This document shows positions 45,963 to 55,517 of a DNA stretch of 64,000 nucleotides, in pieces (within the stretch, counting starts at the first letter, position 1; every line of letters begins with the position of its first letter). Both the position numbers and the translations under genes were made by a program. Under the pieces are notes generated by a model that did no database searches, was not told the origin of the DNA, and was given only the letters and a program-made list of their open reading frames with translations. Source of the stretch: Amaricoccus macauensis (GTDB lineage: Bacteria > Pseudomonadota > Alphaproteobacteria > Rhodobacterales > Rhodobacteraceae); contig NZ_JACHFM010000005.1 in assembly GCF_014201905.1 (NCBI RefSeq), forward strand, positions 248,001 to 312,000. Direction: 5' to 3'.

Positions 45963-47426
45963 CTACCATGTTACGGCAGTGTACTTTGGCTCAATGTACT
46001 CAAGGATGCCGTGGTGCCCGCCTTCCCGGCCGAGGCCACTGGCCTTCATGCCGCCGAACGGCGCCGCCGGATCGGAAACGACGCCACGGTTCAGCCCGAC
46101 CATGCCGGTCTGCAGCCGCGCCGAGACCCGAAGCCCGCGGGCCAGATCGCCGGTGTAGAGATAGGAGATCAGGCCGTACTCGGTATCGTTCGCCCGCTCG
46201 ATCGCCTCGTCTTCCGTCGTGAACGATGCGATCGGAGCGACGGGAGCGAAGATCTCCTCGCGCATGACCCGGGCGTGCGCCGGGACGTTCGCAAGCACCG
46301 TGGGGGCATAGAAATAGCCCGGCCGGTCGAGCGCCTTGCCGCCGGTCAGGACCGTGGCTCCGACCGCGACGGCATCGCGCACGAGGCGCTCGGTATTCGC
46401 CACCGCTGCCCGGTTGATGAGCGGGCCACACTGCGTCGCCGCGAGCCCGCCGTCGTCCACCCTGAGGGCGCCCATCCGCGCGGCGAGGCCATCGACGAAG
46501 CGCTCATAGAGCGTTTCATGCACGTAGAAGCGGTTGGCGGCGGTGCAGGCCTCGCCGCCGTTGCGCATCTTCGCCACCATCGCCCCGTCGAGGGCTGCAT
46601 TGAGGTCGGCGTCCTCGAAGACGATGAAGGGTGCATTGCCGCCGAGTTCCATCGAGCAGCTCACGACCTGTTCGGCCGCCTCGCGGAGCAGGATGCGACC
46701 GACCTCGGTCGAGCCGGTGAACGAGAGCTTGCGCACCCGCGGATCCCGCAGGATCGCCGAGGTGAGCTTGCCGGCGCTCCGGGTGGTCACGACATTGACG
46801 ACCCCCGGCGGCACGCCCGCCTCCGCGAGGATCTCCGCCAGAACCAGCGCGGTCAGCGGCGTCTCCGTCGCGGGCTTCAGGATGCAGGTGCAGCCCGCGG
46901 CGAGCGCCGGGCCGATCTTGCGGGTCGCCATCGCGGCCGGGAAATTCCAGGGCGTGACGAGCAGCGCGATGCCGATCGGCTCGTGACGGACCATGATGTT
47001 GTAGGCACCAGACGGCGCCGGGCCGAGTTCGCCGGCGAGCCGCATCGCTTCCTCCGCGTACCAGCGGAAGAATTCGGCGGCGTAAGCAACCTCGCCGCGC
47101 GCGTCGGCGAGCGCCTTGCCGTTCTCCCGCGAGATGAGCGCCGCCACGCTCTCCGCGCGGGCCGTCATGATCTCATAGGCGCGCCGCAGGATCTCGCCGC
47201 GCACCCGGGGCGCAGTCGCCGCCCAGCCGGCCGCAGCGGCAGCGGCGGCATCCACCGCGGCGATTCCGTCGGCGACCGATGCATTCGCGACGGAGGCGAT
47301 CACCGTCTCGGTGGACGGATCGATCACTTCGATATCGTCGCCGCCGCGACCGTCGCACCACGCGCCGCCGATCCAGAGGCGGCCCGGCAACGTCTCCGCC
47401 GCGCTCTGGGATGTCTGGATGTTCAT
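45963..47426 (-). CDS. NAD(P)-dependent aldehyde dehydrogenase (succinate-semialdehyde dehydrogenase-like)
   Basis: A 487-residue aldehyde dehydrogenase. It has the NAD-binding TPWNFPAAMATRKIGPALAA, FTGSTEVGRILL, the general-base Glu in MELGGNAPFIVFEDAD, and the nucleophile Cys in GEACTAANRFYV. The C-terminal PFGGMKASGLGREGG block favours the SSADH/GabD-like subgroup. It would oxidise the aldehyde produced by the alcohol dehydrogenases of this operon. It is separated from the racemase gene by about 180 bp in which I see no further gene. Confidence 0.95.
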   Translation of the reverse strand: MNIQTSQSAAETLPGRLWIGGAWCDGRGGDDIEVIDPSTETVIASVANASVADGIAAVDAAAAAAAGWAATAPRVRGEILRRAYEIMTARAESVAALISRENGKALADARGEVAYAAEFFRWYAEEAMRLAGELGPAPSGAYNIMVRHEPIGIALLVTPWNFPAAMATRKIGPALAAGCTCILKPATETPLTALVLAEILAEAGVPPGVVNVVTTRSAGKLTSAILRDPRVRKLSFTGSTEVGRILLREAAEQVVSCSMELGGNAPFIVFEDADLNAALDGAMVAKMRNGGEACTAANRFYVHETLYERFVDGLAARMGALRVDDGGLAATQCGPLINRAAVANTERLVRDAVAVGATVLTGGKALDRPGYFYAPTVLANVPAHARVMREEIFAPVAPIASFTTEDEAIERANDTEYGLISYLYTGDLARGLRVSARLQTGMVGLNRGVVSDPAAPFGGMKASGLGREGGHHGILEYIEPKYTAVTW

Positions 47427-47491
47427 GAGTGTCGTTCCATGTGTCTCGGTTCTGTCGGAGAAGGCAGGGTCCGCGCTCCGGCGCCCGACCC

Positions 47492-48709
47492 TCAGTGCGC
47501 CAGTGCTGCCCGGTCGCCGCGGCAGGCGGCGCGCAGGATCGCCGCCATGTCCCCGACCTCGATCGGCACCGGGTTGTTCGCAACGAGCCGTGCCGCGGTC
47601 ATCGCCTGCTCCGCGGCCCAGTCGATCTTCTCTTCCGCAAAGCCGAGTTCGCCGAGGGTCATCGGGATCCCCACGTCCCGGAACAGGCCCTCGACCGCGT
47701 CGATCGCCGCCACGGCATCGGCCTCCGGGTCGTCGCTCGCGGTGCAGCCCATGGCCTCGCCGATCTGGCGGAATTCCGGGATGCAGGCGCGCAGGTTGAA
47801 CTGCATGACGTAGGGCATCAGCGCGGCGACGCCGACGCCGTGCGGCGTGTGGGTCAACGCGCCGATCGGATACTGCAGGGCGTGCGCGGCCGCGTTGCCG
47901 GCATTCGCGAAGGCCTGCCCCGCCAGCAGCGCGCCAGCCATCAGGCGCGATCTGAGCTCGATATCCGATCCGTTTTTCAGCGCCGCCGGCAGCGCTCCCG
48001 AAATCAGGCGCACGGCCTCGAGCGCCAGATTGTCACTCAGGAAGTTCTTGCCGACGAACACCCGGTCGAGCGGCAGGCCCGGCGTCAAAGGCCGGCGGAT
48101 CGTCGTGAATGACTCGATCGCATGCGTCAGCGCATCCGCGCCGGTCACCGCGGTCAGCGAGACCGGGCAGGTCACGGTGAGCTCCGGATCGCAGATCGCC
48201 ACCGCCGGGATGAGGTGAGGATCGGAGACACCGACCTTCAACGGCTTGTCGGGATCGGAGAGCACCGCCACCGGCGTCACCTCTGACCCCGTTCCGGCCG
48301 TCGTCGGCAGCGCGATCACCGGCAACACCGGCCCCGGTACCCTGAACTCACCGTAGTAGTCCTGCTGCCGGCCGCCGTGGGTGTGCAGGAGTGCCGCGAC
48401 CTTGCCAAGGTCGAGGCAGCTTCCGCCACCGATCGCAACGATGCTGTCGGGCTCGGTCTCCCCCGCCTTCGCCACGGCCGCCTCCACCGACGTGACCGGC
48501 ACGTCGGGCAGCACCTGGTCAAAGACGCTGACCGTGATCCCGTTCGCAGTCATGTCATTCACCAGCGCGGCGAAGACCGGATCCGCGGCGAGGCGCTCGT
48601 CGGTGCAGACGAGGACCCGTTGCCCGAATCTTGCCGCCACCCGCCCCAGCATCATGCGCTGGCCGCATCCGAAATAGACCGCGGCGGGACTCCGAAACGT
48701 TCCGAACAT
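47492..48709 (-). CDS. Iron-containing alcohol dehydrogenase
   Basis: A 405-residue group III (Fe-ADH) alcohol dehydrogenase. The nucleotide-binding GGGSCLDLGKVAAL, the TTAGTGSEVTPVAVL segment, and the metal ligands in DALTHAIES and AGNAAAHALQYPIGALTHTPHG are clear. It starts directly after the Ldh-family gene (48710). It probably interconverts an alcohol and aldehyde feeding the aldehyde dehydrogenase downstream. Confidence 0.95.
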   Translation of the reverse strand: MFGTFRSPAAVYFGCGQRMMLGRVAARFGQRVLVCTDERLAADPVFAALVNDMTANGITVSVFDQVLPDVPVTSVEAAVAKAGETEPDSIVAIGGGSCLDLGKVAALLHTHGGRQQDYYGEFRVPGPVLPVIALPTTAGTGSEVTPVAVLSDPDKPLKVGVSDPHLIPAVAICDPELTVTCPVSLTAVTGADALTHAIESFTTIRRPLTPGLPLDRVFVGKNFLSDNLALEAVRLISGALPAALKNGSDIELRSRLMAGALLAGQAFANAGNAAAHALQYPIGALTHTPHGVGVAALMPYVMQFNLRACIPEFRQIGEAMGCTASDDPEADAVAAIDAVEGLFRDVGIPMTLGELGFAEEKIDWAAEQAMTAARLVANNPVPIEVGDMAAILRAACRGDRAALAH

Positions 48710-49723
48710 TCAGCTCTCCTGGAATTCGTCTGCCGCGAGGCCACGCAGGGCAGCCCAGATCTCGTCGGGCAGCTCGATGCCCTCGACGAGCGCCCCTGCC
48801 TTGCGCATACGCCCGCGATCGCCGGGAACGGCGACCGCGGTTCCCTCGTCGATCGGCGGGCAGCGGCGGATTTCGTCGAGGTATGCGGAGATCGGCGCCA
48901 CCATCCCGTCATCAGGCTGGATCACCATGATGACGTCGCCCTTGGTCGAGGGCTTCGTCGAGTCGAGCGTCCCGGTCACGTCGGTGCCAAGCGCCGATCC
49001 GGTGAGACCGGCCACCAGCAATTCGAACCCGAGCGCGAGGCCGTAGCCCTTGGCGCCGCCGAAAGGGGTTATGGCGCCTTCGCGCGCCCGCCGGGCGTCG
49101 GTCGTGGGAGTCCCGTCGGCATCCAGCGCCCACCCGGGCTCCAACGCCTTGCCCCGATTTGCGTAGTCGTGGACCTTGCCCATCGAGACCACGCCGGTCG
49201 CCATGTCGAGGACGAAGGGATGCGGCTCGGCAGGTACGCCGATCGCCACCGGGTTCGTCCCGATCAGCGCGCGTCGCCCGCCCCACGGATGCACCAGCGC
49301 TTCGCTCGTCGTGACGACGACGGCGATCTGACCGGCGGAGGCGATGCGTTCGGCATACCAGCCGATGGCGCCGAGATGGCCGGCATGACGGATCGCGGCG
49401 AGCGCGATTCCGGTTTCGCGCGCCCGCTCGGACACGTGCGAAATCGCCTCGCATGCGACCACGGGACCGAGACCACCGCCGCCGTCCACCTCCCAGACCG
49501 CGGGGGAGCGCCAGCGCCCGGAGCCGCGCGCCGCGGGATCGGTGACGCCGTTGCGGATGCGCTCGACGAGACGCGGCAGGCGCAGCAGCCCGTGCGAGGC
49601 GACACCCCGAAGCTCCGCCTCGATCAGCGCGGCGACCTGAATATCGGCAAGCTCCGGCGGCGTCCCCGCATTGATCAGCGCGTGACGCGCCACCTGGCGG
49701 GCTTCCGCTACCTCGACGCGCAT
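48710..49723 (-). CDS. Ldh family (malate/L-lactate/ureidoglycolate dehydrogenase-type) oxidoreductase
   Basis: A 337-residue NAD(P)-dependent 2-hydroxyacid dehydrogenase of the Ldh2 fold. It shows ASHGLLRLPRLVERIRNG, the catalytic-His region AIRHAGHLGAIGWYAE, and GTNPVAIGVPAE. This family includes malate, 2,3-diketogulonate and ureidoglycolate dehydrogenases; the last would fit an N-carbamoyl or ureide pathway, but that is inference. The start overlaps the GMC oxidoreductase 2 gene by 16 bp. Confidence 0.92.
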   Translation of the reverse strand: MRVEVAEARQVARHALINAGTPPELADIQVAALIEAELRGVASHGLLRLPRLVERIRNGVTDPAARGSGRWRSPAVWEVDGGGGLGPVVACEAISHVSERARETGIALAAIRHAGHLGAIGWYAERIASAGQIAVVVTTSEALVHPWGGRRALIGTNPVAIGVPAEPHPFVLDMATGVVSMGKVHDYANRGKALEPGWALDADGTPTTDARRAREGAITPFGGAKGYGLALGFELLVAGLTGSALGTDVTGTLDSTKPSTKGDVIMVIQPDDGMVAPISAYLDEIRRCPPIDEGTAVAVPGDRGRMRKAGALVEGIELPDEIWAALRGLAADEFQES

Positions 49724-51408
49724 TCCATCCCCCTCTCTGCAAAGCTCCGGGTGCTGGTCATCGAGAGATCGTCGACGCTCTCCGGGCCGAGTTCGGCGGG
49801 CGGCAGTCGATTGCCGCGGATCATGTCCGCGGCCTTCTCGGCGATCATGATCGTCGGAGCGTTGGTATTGCCGCCGGGCACGGTGGGCATGATGGACGCA
49901 TCGGCGATCCTGAGCCCCTTCAGCCCACGCACCCGCAGGCTGGCATCGACCACTGCCATCTCGCCGGTCCCCATGCTGCAGGTGCCCACGGGGTGGTGCG
50001 CGATATGCCCGGTCTGCCGGCAGAACGCGTTGAGCTCGGCATCCGTGCGCACCGAGGGGCCGGGAGATGACTCGTGGTCGATGAATTCGGCGAGCGGGCT
50101 CGCGGCATAGATCTCCCGCGTGAGGCGCACCCCCTCGCGCAACACCGCGAGGTCATTGTCAGTGGCTAGAAGATTGAGCTGGACCCGCGGCGGTACGGTC
50201 GGATCGGCGGCCCGAAGCGTCACATACCCACGGCTCTCCGGGTGCATGATCACGACACCGGCCGAGAGCCCCGGCGGATGCGGAGGCCGAAGCCCCGGGA
50301 TCCAGACCCGCTGGTTCTCCAGCGCGGAGACGAAGAGCACCTGCAGATCGGGGCGTTCGAGGCCGGGACGAGTTCGCGCCATCAGCGACCCGCTCAGCGC
50401 CTGCGTGCCGAACGGGCCCTTGCCGGTCGCGAGCCACTGCACGACGGAAAGCGCCACCCGATCCGCCCGGAGGAACGCGTTCATCCCGGCCAGCCCGCGG
50501 GTCCGGTACTCCATCGTCACCCGGCCATGCTCGGAGAGGTTCTTCCCCACGCCCGGCAGATGGTGCCGCACGTTGATGCCAAGAGGCTTCAGTTCGTCGG
50601 CCGGCCCGATGCCCGACAGCAGCAGGAGTTGCGCGGAGTTGTAGGTCCCTCCCGACAGGATGACCTCGCGCGTCGCACGGATCTCGTGCACCCGCCCGTC
50701 ACGCAGGTACCGCACCCCGACGGCGCGGTCGCCCTCGAAGATGATCTCGCTCGCAAGCGCCCGCAGGATCACCGAGAGATTTCGCCGGTGGCTGACCGGA
50801 TGCAGGAACGCCCGCGACGTGCTCGCCCGCCGGCCTTGCCCCACGGTAAGCTCGATCCGGTTCACGCCTTCCGGGTTCGCGGCGTTGATATCCTCGGAAA
50901 ACGGATGCCCGGCCGCCGACGCTGCCGCGACGAGTTCGTCAAAGAGCTGGCCACGGGTATCGACCGGCTCAACCGACAACGGCCCGGTCGTCCCGTGGTA
51001 CATGTCGGCCTCGCCGCGCCAGTGCCGCTGCGAGCGGTTGAAATAGGGCAGGACGTCCGCGTAGCTCCACCCCTCCAGCCCCATCTGGCGCCACTCGTCG
51101 AAGTCGCGGGGGTGGCCCCGGACGTACATCGTGCCGTTGATGCTCGAACTGCCGCCGAGCACCCTGCCGCGCGGCAGAAAGATCCGCCGGCCGTCAAGCG
51201 TCGGATCCGGCTCCGAGTGGTAGTTCCAGTTGAAGTTCCTGCGATAGCGCACGAGCGGGAACGCCAGCGGGCTTCTCAGGAAGGGATGCCGGTCGGCGCC
51301 GCCGGCCTCGAGAAGCGCGACAGAGACGTCCGGGTCCTCGCTGAGGCGGGAAGCGAGGACGCAGCCGGCCGAGCCACCCCCTACGACGATATAATCGCAA
51401 GTCCGCAC
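49708..51408 (-). CDS. GMC-family FAD oxidoreductase (copy 2)
   Basis: A 566-residue flavoprotein closely similar to the copy at 41933-43603 along its whole length. It carries [50 protein letters not shown] and [13 protein letters not shown]. It is the first gene of the long minus-strand operon and is divergent from the IclR gene. Two paralogues in one operon suggest either two successive alcohol oxidations or two related substrates. Confidence 0.95.
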   Translation of the reverse strand: MRTCDYIVVGGGSAGCVLASRLSEDPDVSVALLEAGGADRHPFLRSPLAFPLVRYRRNFNWNYHSEPDPTLDGRRIFLPRGRVLGGSSSINGTMYVRGHPRDFDEWRQMGLEGWSYADVLPYFNRSQRHWRGEADMYHGTTGPLSVEPVDTRGQLFDELVAAASAAGHPFSEDINAANPEGVNRIELTVGQGRRASTSRAFLHPVSHRRNLSVILRALASEIIFEGDRAVGVRYLRDGRVHEIRATREVILSGGTYNSAQLLLLSGIGPADELKPLGINVRHHLPGVGKNLSEHGRVTMEYRTRGLAGMNAFLRADRVALSVVQWLATGKGPFGTQALSGSLMARTRPGLERPDLQVLFVSALENQRVWIPGLRPPHPPGLSAGVVIMHPESRGYVTLRAADPTVPPRVQLNLLATDNDLAVLREGVRLTREIYAASPLAEFIDHESSPGPSVRTDAELNAFCRQTGHIAHHPVGTCSMGTGEMAVVDASLRVRGLKGLRIADASIMPTVPGGNTNAPTIMIAEKAADMIRGNRLPPAELGPESVDDLSMTSTRSFAERGMECASR

Positions 51409-51554
51409 GGCAGCGTTGCTCCCCGCTCTCCATCGTCCTATATCCAGTACACCTTACTACACACAAAACGGAGCGAGGCGTCAAGGGGCTGAGATTGCGG
51501 CATTGCCTTCCTCGGCATGCAGCGAGTAGCTCTAGGCCCGAAGAGGAGAACCAC
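51409..51554. promoter_or_regulatory. Divergent promoter region, GMC copy 2 / iclR
   Basis: A 146-bp gap shared by the catabolic operon and the regulator gene. It contains TACTACACACAAAA (51455-51468), matched with two differences upstream of GMC copy 1, and an AT-rich TATATCCAGTAC. A strong AGAGGAGAA ribosome site precedes the GTG of the regulator. Confidence 0.4.
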
Positions 51555-52481
51555 GTGACGAAAGCAATCCCGCCTGAGGTGAAAGGGGACAAGGAGATCG
51601 CTTCGAGGAGCACCGAGTCCCTGCATCGCGACGGCGACCATTGGCTTCTGACCGGCCCGAATAGTCCCGCTGTTCAGCGGGACCGGCTGGGACTCGTCCC
51701 CGCTCTTGAAAATGCGATCGCAATTATTGAGGCGCTTAACAGCGCTTCACCGCAAGTCGCCTCCTTGGCGGACCTGTCGGTTGCCCTGAAGATCTCGCGA
51801 AGTCATTGCCATTCGATCCTGAAGACCCTGACAGGTTACGGCTGGCTTCGCTTTGACGAGCGCACCAAGGTCTATCAGCTGGATATCGGCATTCTCGCCA
51901 GCATCTCGTCGATCTTCCGCTCTGGCCAGCTTGAAACGGTGCGGATCGTCATGAACGAGCTGGTACACCGGCTGAACCTGCCCCTCGTGATCAGCAAGCC
52001 GCAGTCCGACCTCAGCTATCTTCTTGTGGACAAGTTCAACGTCTCCCACGGTCTCGAAGTCGGCCATCCCATTGGATACCGCTATCCGCGCGATGCCGTC
52101 GGCCAGATGCGCGCCTTTCTCGCCTGGCAGCCGCCCAACATCATCGACGCCTGGCTCGATAGCTGGGAGCCAGTCCGTTACACCAGACGCACGAAGACAA
52201 CCCGCTCCGAAGTCCTCGCCGAGCTTCAGAAGAGCCGCGAACGCGGCTACGTGCGAAGCGATGAGGAATTCGCCGAGGGCCTTCTGGCATTCTGCCTGCC
52301 GATATTCGACCACGAATCGAATGTCGCATTCATCGTCAGTTGCACCACCGTCAAGGAGGCGCTGCTGAAACGGGAGGCGAGCATCTCGTCGGATATCTTC
52401 CACGCGGTGAAGCGGATTCATGACCAGACGGGCGCACGGCCCCCTTACGGCTTTCCGACCGCCCTTCCGCACGCCACCTGA
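51555..52481 (+). CDS. IclR-family transcriptional regulator
   Basis: A 308-residue regulator. After a hydrophilic N-terminal tail of about 35 residues comes the winged helix (ALENAIAIIEALNSA, VASLADLSVALKISRSHCHSI, LKTLTGYGWL), then the IclR effector domain with GHPIGYRYPRDAVGQMRAFLA and ERGYVRSDEEFAEGL. I chose the GTG at 51555 because AGAGGAGAA is ideally placed before it; the ATG 60 bp upstream has none. Divergent from the catabolic operon, it is the obvious candidate regulator of it. Confidence 0.9.
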   Translation: MTKAIPPEVKGDKEIASRSTESLHRDGDHWLLTGPNSPAVQRDRLGLVPALENAIAIIEALNSASPQVASLADLSVALKISRSHCHSILKTLTGYGWLRFDERTKVYQLDIGILASISSIFRSGQLETVRIVMNELVHRLNLPLVISKPQSDLSYLLVDKFNVSHGLEVGHPIGYRYPRDAVGQMRAFLAWQPPNIIDAWLDSWEPVRYTRRTKTTRSEVLAELQKSRERGYVRSDEEFAEGLLAFCLPIFDHESNVAFIVSCTTVKEALLKREASISSDIFHAVKRIHDQTGARPPYGFPTALPHAT

Positions 52482-52748
52482 CAGACCGCCGACGTCTCAG
52501 CCGCACCCGGGGAGACGCCCTCGACACCCTTGAAGTCCGGAACCTGAACCGGCTTTCCGGCCCCGCCAGAACCCGCGCCGGGCGATCCGCGCCACGTCTG
52601 TCGCCCAACCCTCGGCGGGCAGGGCACCGGCCCATATCCCGCCCGGCGGCGAGAACCCGCACACCGAATTGTCCGCTGCGCGATCGCTCTGGGAACGCGG
52701 AGGAGATCCCCCTAGTTGGTGAGGTGTGACCCCTACCGGAGCCTGAAA

Positions 52749-53129
52749 ATGAAGCTTATCGCCCCACTTCTCTGTGCCGCTGGCCTGCTCGCCGCATCGG
52801 GACCGCTGATGGCACAGGATACAGATTTCACCCTGACCTATCACGTTGAACGCACTCCTTCCGCTCGGCTCGACATCGACGCCTGCGGTGACGCAGCGAT
52901 GAAGGCGGCAGAAGCGGCCGGTCTGATTTCCACGGTTCAGCGGTTCCCGGAGCAGCTTGTAAGTGTCAGCGGCGGTCGCGAAGGAGAAGGCGCTTACGTC
53001 GTTCAATGCATCGCGGTGGACGATAAGACCGTCTCGGTCGTGCATGGCATCGACTATCGCGACCAGAAGGCCGCCATGGGGGAATTCGCAGACGCGGCGG
53101 CAGAAGCGGTAGCAGCCGCGGCCAAATAA
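52749..53129 (+). CDS. Small exported protein (DUF6180-like)
   Basis: A 126-residue protein with a clear Sec signal peptide (MKLIAPLLCAAGLLAASGPLMA, cleavage near AQD). The mature part contains two cysteines (DACGDAAMKAAEAAG and YVVQCIAVDD) that could form a disulfide, and ends in an Ala-rich helix. The pattern TYHVERTPSARLDIDACG resembles DUF6180 proteins as I remember them; the function is unknown. The start at 52749 is chosen for the signal peptide. The 267 bp upstream hold no recognisable gene. Confidence 0.75.
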   Translation: MKLIAPLLCAAGLLAASGPLMAQDTDFTLTYHVERTPSARLDIDACGDAAMKAAEAAGLISTVQRFPEQLVSVSGGREGEGAYVVQCIAVDDKTVSVVHGIDYRDQKAAMGEFADAAAEAVAAAAK

Positions 53130-53173
53130 GCCGCCCGCACCCTGAGGACGAAGATCGAAGGCGAAAGCGCCGC

Positions 53174-53209
53174 GACCGGACGGATTGTCTCAAGGCCATC
53201 CGTCCGGTC
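53174..53209. terminator. 11-bp inverted repeat between convergent genes
   Basis: GACCGGACGGA (53174-53184) and TCCGTCCGGTC (53199-53209) are perfect complements around a 14-nt loop, between the small exported-protein gene (ends 53129) and the nitroreductase pseudogene (ends 53305). It probably terminates both; there is no T-run. Confidence 0.55.
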
Positions 53210-53304
53210 AAGCGCAAGCCCGGCGGGAGCGCTGCGGTTCCCCACCGCTCCCGCCGCTTGCTCTCCCCATGCGGGATTTTGTCCGGAAAGCGAGCGTTCC
53301 GGTG

Positions 53305-54329
53305 TCAGGGCGCCAACCGAGGATTCAGCGTCAGGCAGCTGTCGAGCGAGCGCCGGTGAGAATGCGGCACGCGGAGACGATCCGGCAACTGACCGAAGCC
53401 GATCAGGACGACGATCTGCGCGCTTTCCGGCAGGTCGGCGAGAGCACGCAGCGCGGCGTCCTGCTGCGGCTCTTCCGACCAGTTGAGCGGGACAGTCCCG
53501 AGACCTTCCGCATGCAGGGCATAGATGAGGCTCATGGCGAACATACCGCCGTCCACATAGCCATTGTAGCGCTCGGCGGCCTCGGTCCAGTTGCGCAGAT
53601 CCGTCCAAACCACCGCGGCGCCGGCGAGCCGATCGCCAAACCCGCGATTGCCGGACTGCAAGGCGAGAACCCGTGCAACCGCCTCGGGCTCGGTCCAGAC
53701 GTGGACCCGGGTCGTCTGCCGGTTGCAGCTCGACGGCGCAAACTGCGCCGCGGCGACGGCACGTCGAACCGTGTCCGCCGGGACGTCTCCCGCGGCATAC
53801 TGCCGGATGGAATGCCGGGTGGCCGCGAAACGCGCGAAATCGATGCTATTCGCAGCGAGGATTTCGGCGCGCGTCACCTCCTCGACACCACCGTGAACGC
53901 CCGCGTCGCTGTTGCAGTCGGGAAGGACCGCAATCCGGTCGGCGAGCCCCCTGGTTTGCGGACCGGAGTTCAACGTCAGCCACGCCCCGAGCGTTCGGAT
54001 CGCGATTGCGGTCTGTTCGTCCGCTCCCCACCGTGTCACATAGTCCTCGACGTCGGAGACGAGGCGCTGGGCCGTGTCCAGACCATGACCAGCGGCGGCG
54101 CCGGGGAGCGCCATTCCGTATTCGAGGAATGCAGATCCATCGCGATCCGCCCCCGCAACTGCTCGCGGTGCCGGGCGCTTCGGGTAAAGGAGTGCCGCCA
54201 GAAGAGTCGTCCGTCCGAGACCAGGGCCGCGATCAGCCGCCGGGCCTGCTCGCGCGAGGAGGATGCCGCTCCTACACCGTTCGACGGCTTGGCGCTGGCT
54301 TGTGAAGTGGTGCCGTCGATCATGCCCAT
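53305..54329 (-). pseudogene. Nitroreductase-family gene with a frameshift
   Basis: The C-terminal 270 residues read as a nitroreductase-fold protein (FAATRHSIRQYAAGDVP, FAPSSCNRQTTRVHV, GTVPLNWSEEP). The matching N-terminus is in another frame, starting at 54329 (MGMIDGTTSQ, then LIAALVSDGRLFWRHSF and AMDLH), and joins at LEYGMALPG. A single missing base near 54121-54132 explains the shift: the amino acids around it continue as AMDLH-x-LEYGMALP. So the product is probably lost, unless the base was missed in sequencing. Family members are FMN-dependent and reduce nitro or quinone compounds. Confidence 0.75.
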
Positions 54330-54494
54330 GAGGCCTCCATCGAATGCTCCCCAGAGGTGGGGCAGACAACGATAGGAGCGGCGGGAAGCGCGGCGGAAGG
54401 GGCATGATCGCCAACCCTATCAACGAAGGCTGACGCGCTTTCTACTATCAGAGGCGAGATTAAGCAGTCGGAAGGCTTCGCCGACCCCGCCAAC

Positions 54495-55517
54495 GCGGGC
54501 AAAGCCGATACATCAGCTCGCCGACGCCGACGATCAGGGGGCCGATGCCGGTGCGGATCAGCGCGCCGCGCAGGACGACGAGCTCTGTGGCGAACCCACG
54601 GACCGACAGTGCGGCAGCGGCCAGCCCGGCGACCTAGCGGCCCGCGAGGAAGGTCGCGAAGGTCACGGCGTAGGTGGTCAGGCGGCCGATATTATCGAAG
54701 AGGCCGCGGATCGCGATGCCGGGCGGACCGGTGCGGCTGGCAATGGCCGCCATTGCATTGGCAACCGCCTCGAGCGCCGGGGCCGCAGAGACGGCCAGCT
54801 GGTTCGAGAGCCCGCGCCAGATCAGCCCGAGCCGGGAGATCGCGTCGTTCGTCCGCTCGATCTGGTCGGCATCCTGCTCCGAGATCACGACCCCGAAGGC
54901 GAGAACGTCCTCGGTCGCCTGGCCCAGCGTCGCGGTGTCGATCCGCGACATGGCGATGGAGCCCTCCTCGCCGAAGAGCTGGCCGGCGACGGCGGCGCGC
55001 TCCGCAGCAGGCAGAAGCTCTCGATGGCGGCGTTGATGGCGCCCACGCGTCGGTCCAGCGGCAGCGCGATCAACTCATTGGCCGAAAGCCCCAGCCGGTC
55101 GAGCGCGTCGGCAGCGGGACCGCTCCCTGCAGCCGCCTGACTGAGACGGCGCGTTAGATCCTTGGTAGCCTGCTCGATGCCGGACATCGACACGCCCGCC
55201 AGTTCGCCAGCCCGCTCCAGGGTCTGGATCGAGGCGACCGTGGTCCCCAGCGATTGCGCCAGCTTAGCCTGCGCATCGACCGACTGTAGGCCGGAGCGGA
55301 CCATGGCGACGCCCGCGGCTGCAGCGGCTGCCACGGCGGCAGCGGCCGCGAGCCGCACCCGCCGCGAGAAGGCCGCGAGCCAGGCGTTGGCCGCCTCCAT
55401 CTCCCGGCTCAGCCGCCCGAAGCCGCGCGACCCGGCCTCACCGACGCCTTCCAACTCGGCGCGAACCTGTCGCCCGCCGACCGCGGCGAGGCGGACGGAC
55501 ACACGCTTTTCAGCCAT
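54495..55517 (-). pseudogene. Phage tail tape measure protein, broken
   Basis: It begins MAEKRVSVRLAAVGGRQVRAEL (start 55517), with an Ala-rich helix and the AKLAQSLGTTVASIQTLERAGELAGVSM segment typical of short tape measure proteins. Near 55013 one base is missing: the frame ...NAAIESF continues as ...ERAAVAGQLFGEEG in another frame. That frame stops at a TAG (54634-54636) after TFLAGR, yet the same frame goes on VAGLAAAALSVRGFATEL, which indicates a former Trp codon. Phage similarity fades near 54500. The normal protein sets tail length; this copy cannot be functional. Confidence 0.8.

Noticed and set aside
54320-54502. Short open frame between the nitroreductase pseudogene and the prophage remnant
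   Set aside because: It lacks a ribosome site and any recognisable motif, and overlaps the 5' end of the nitroreductase pseudogene.
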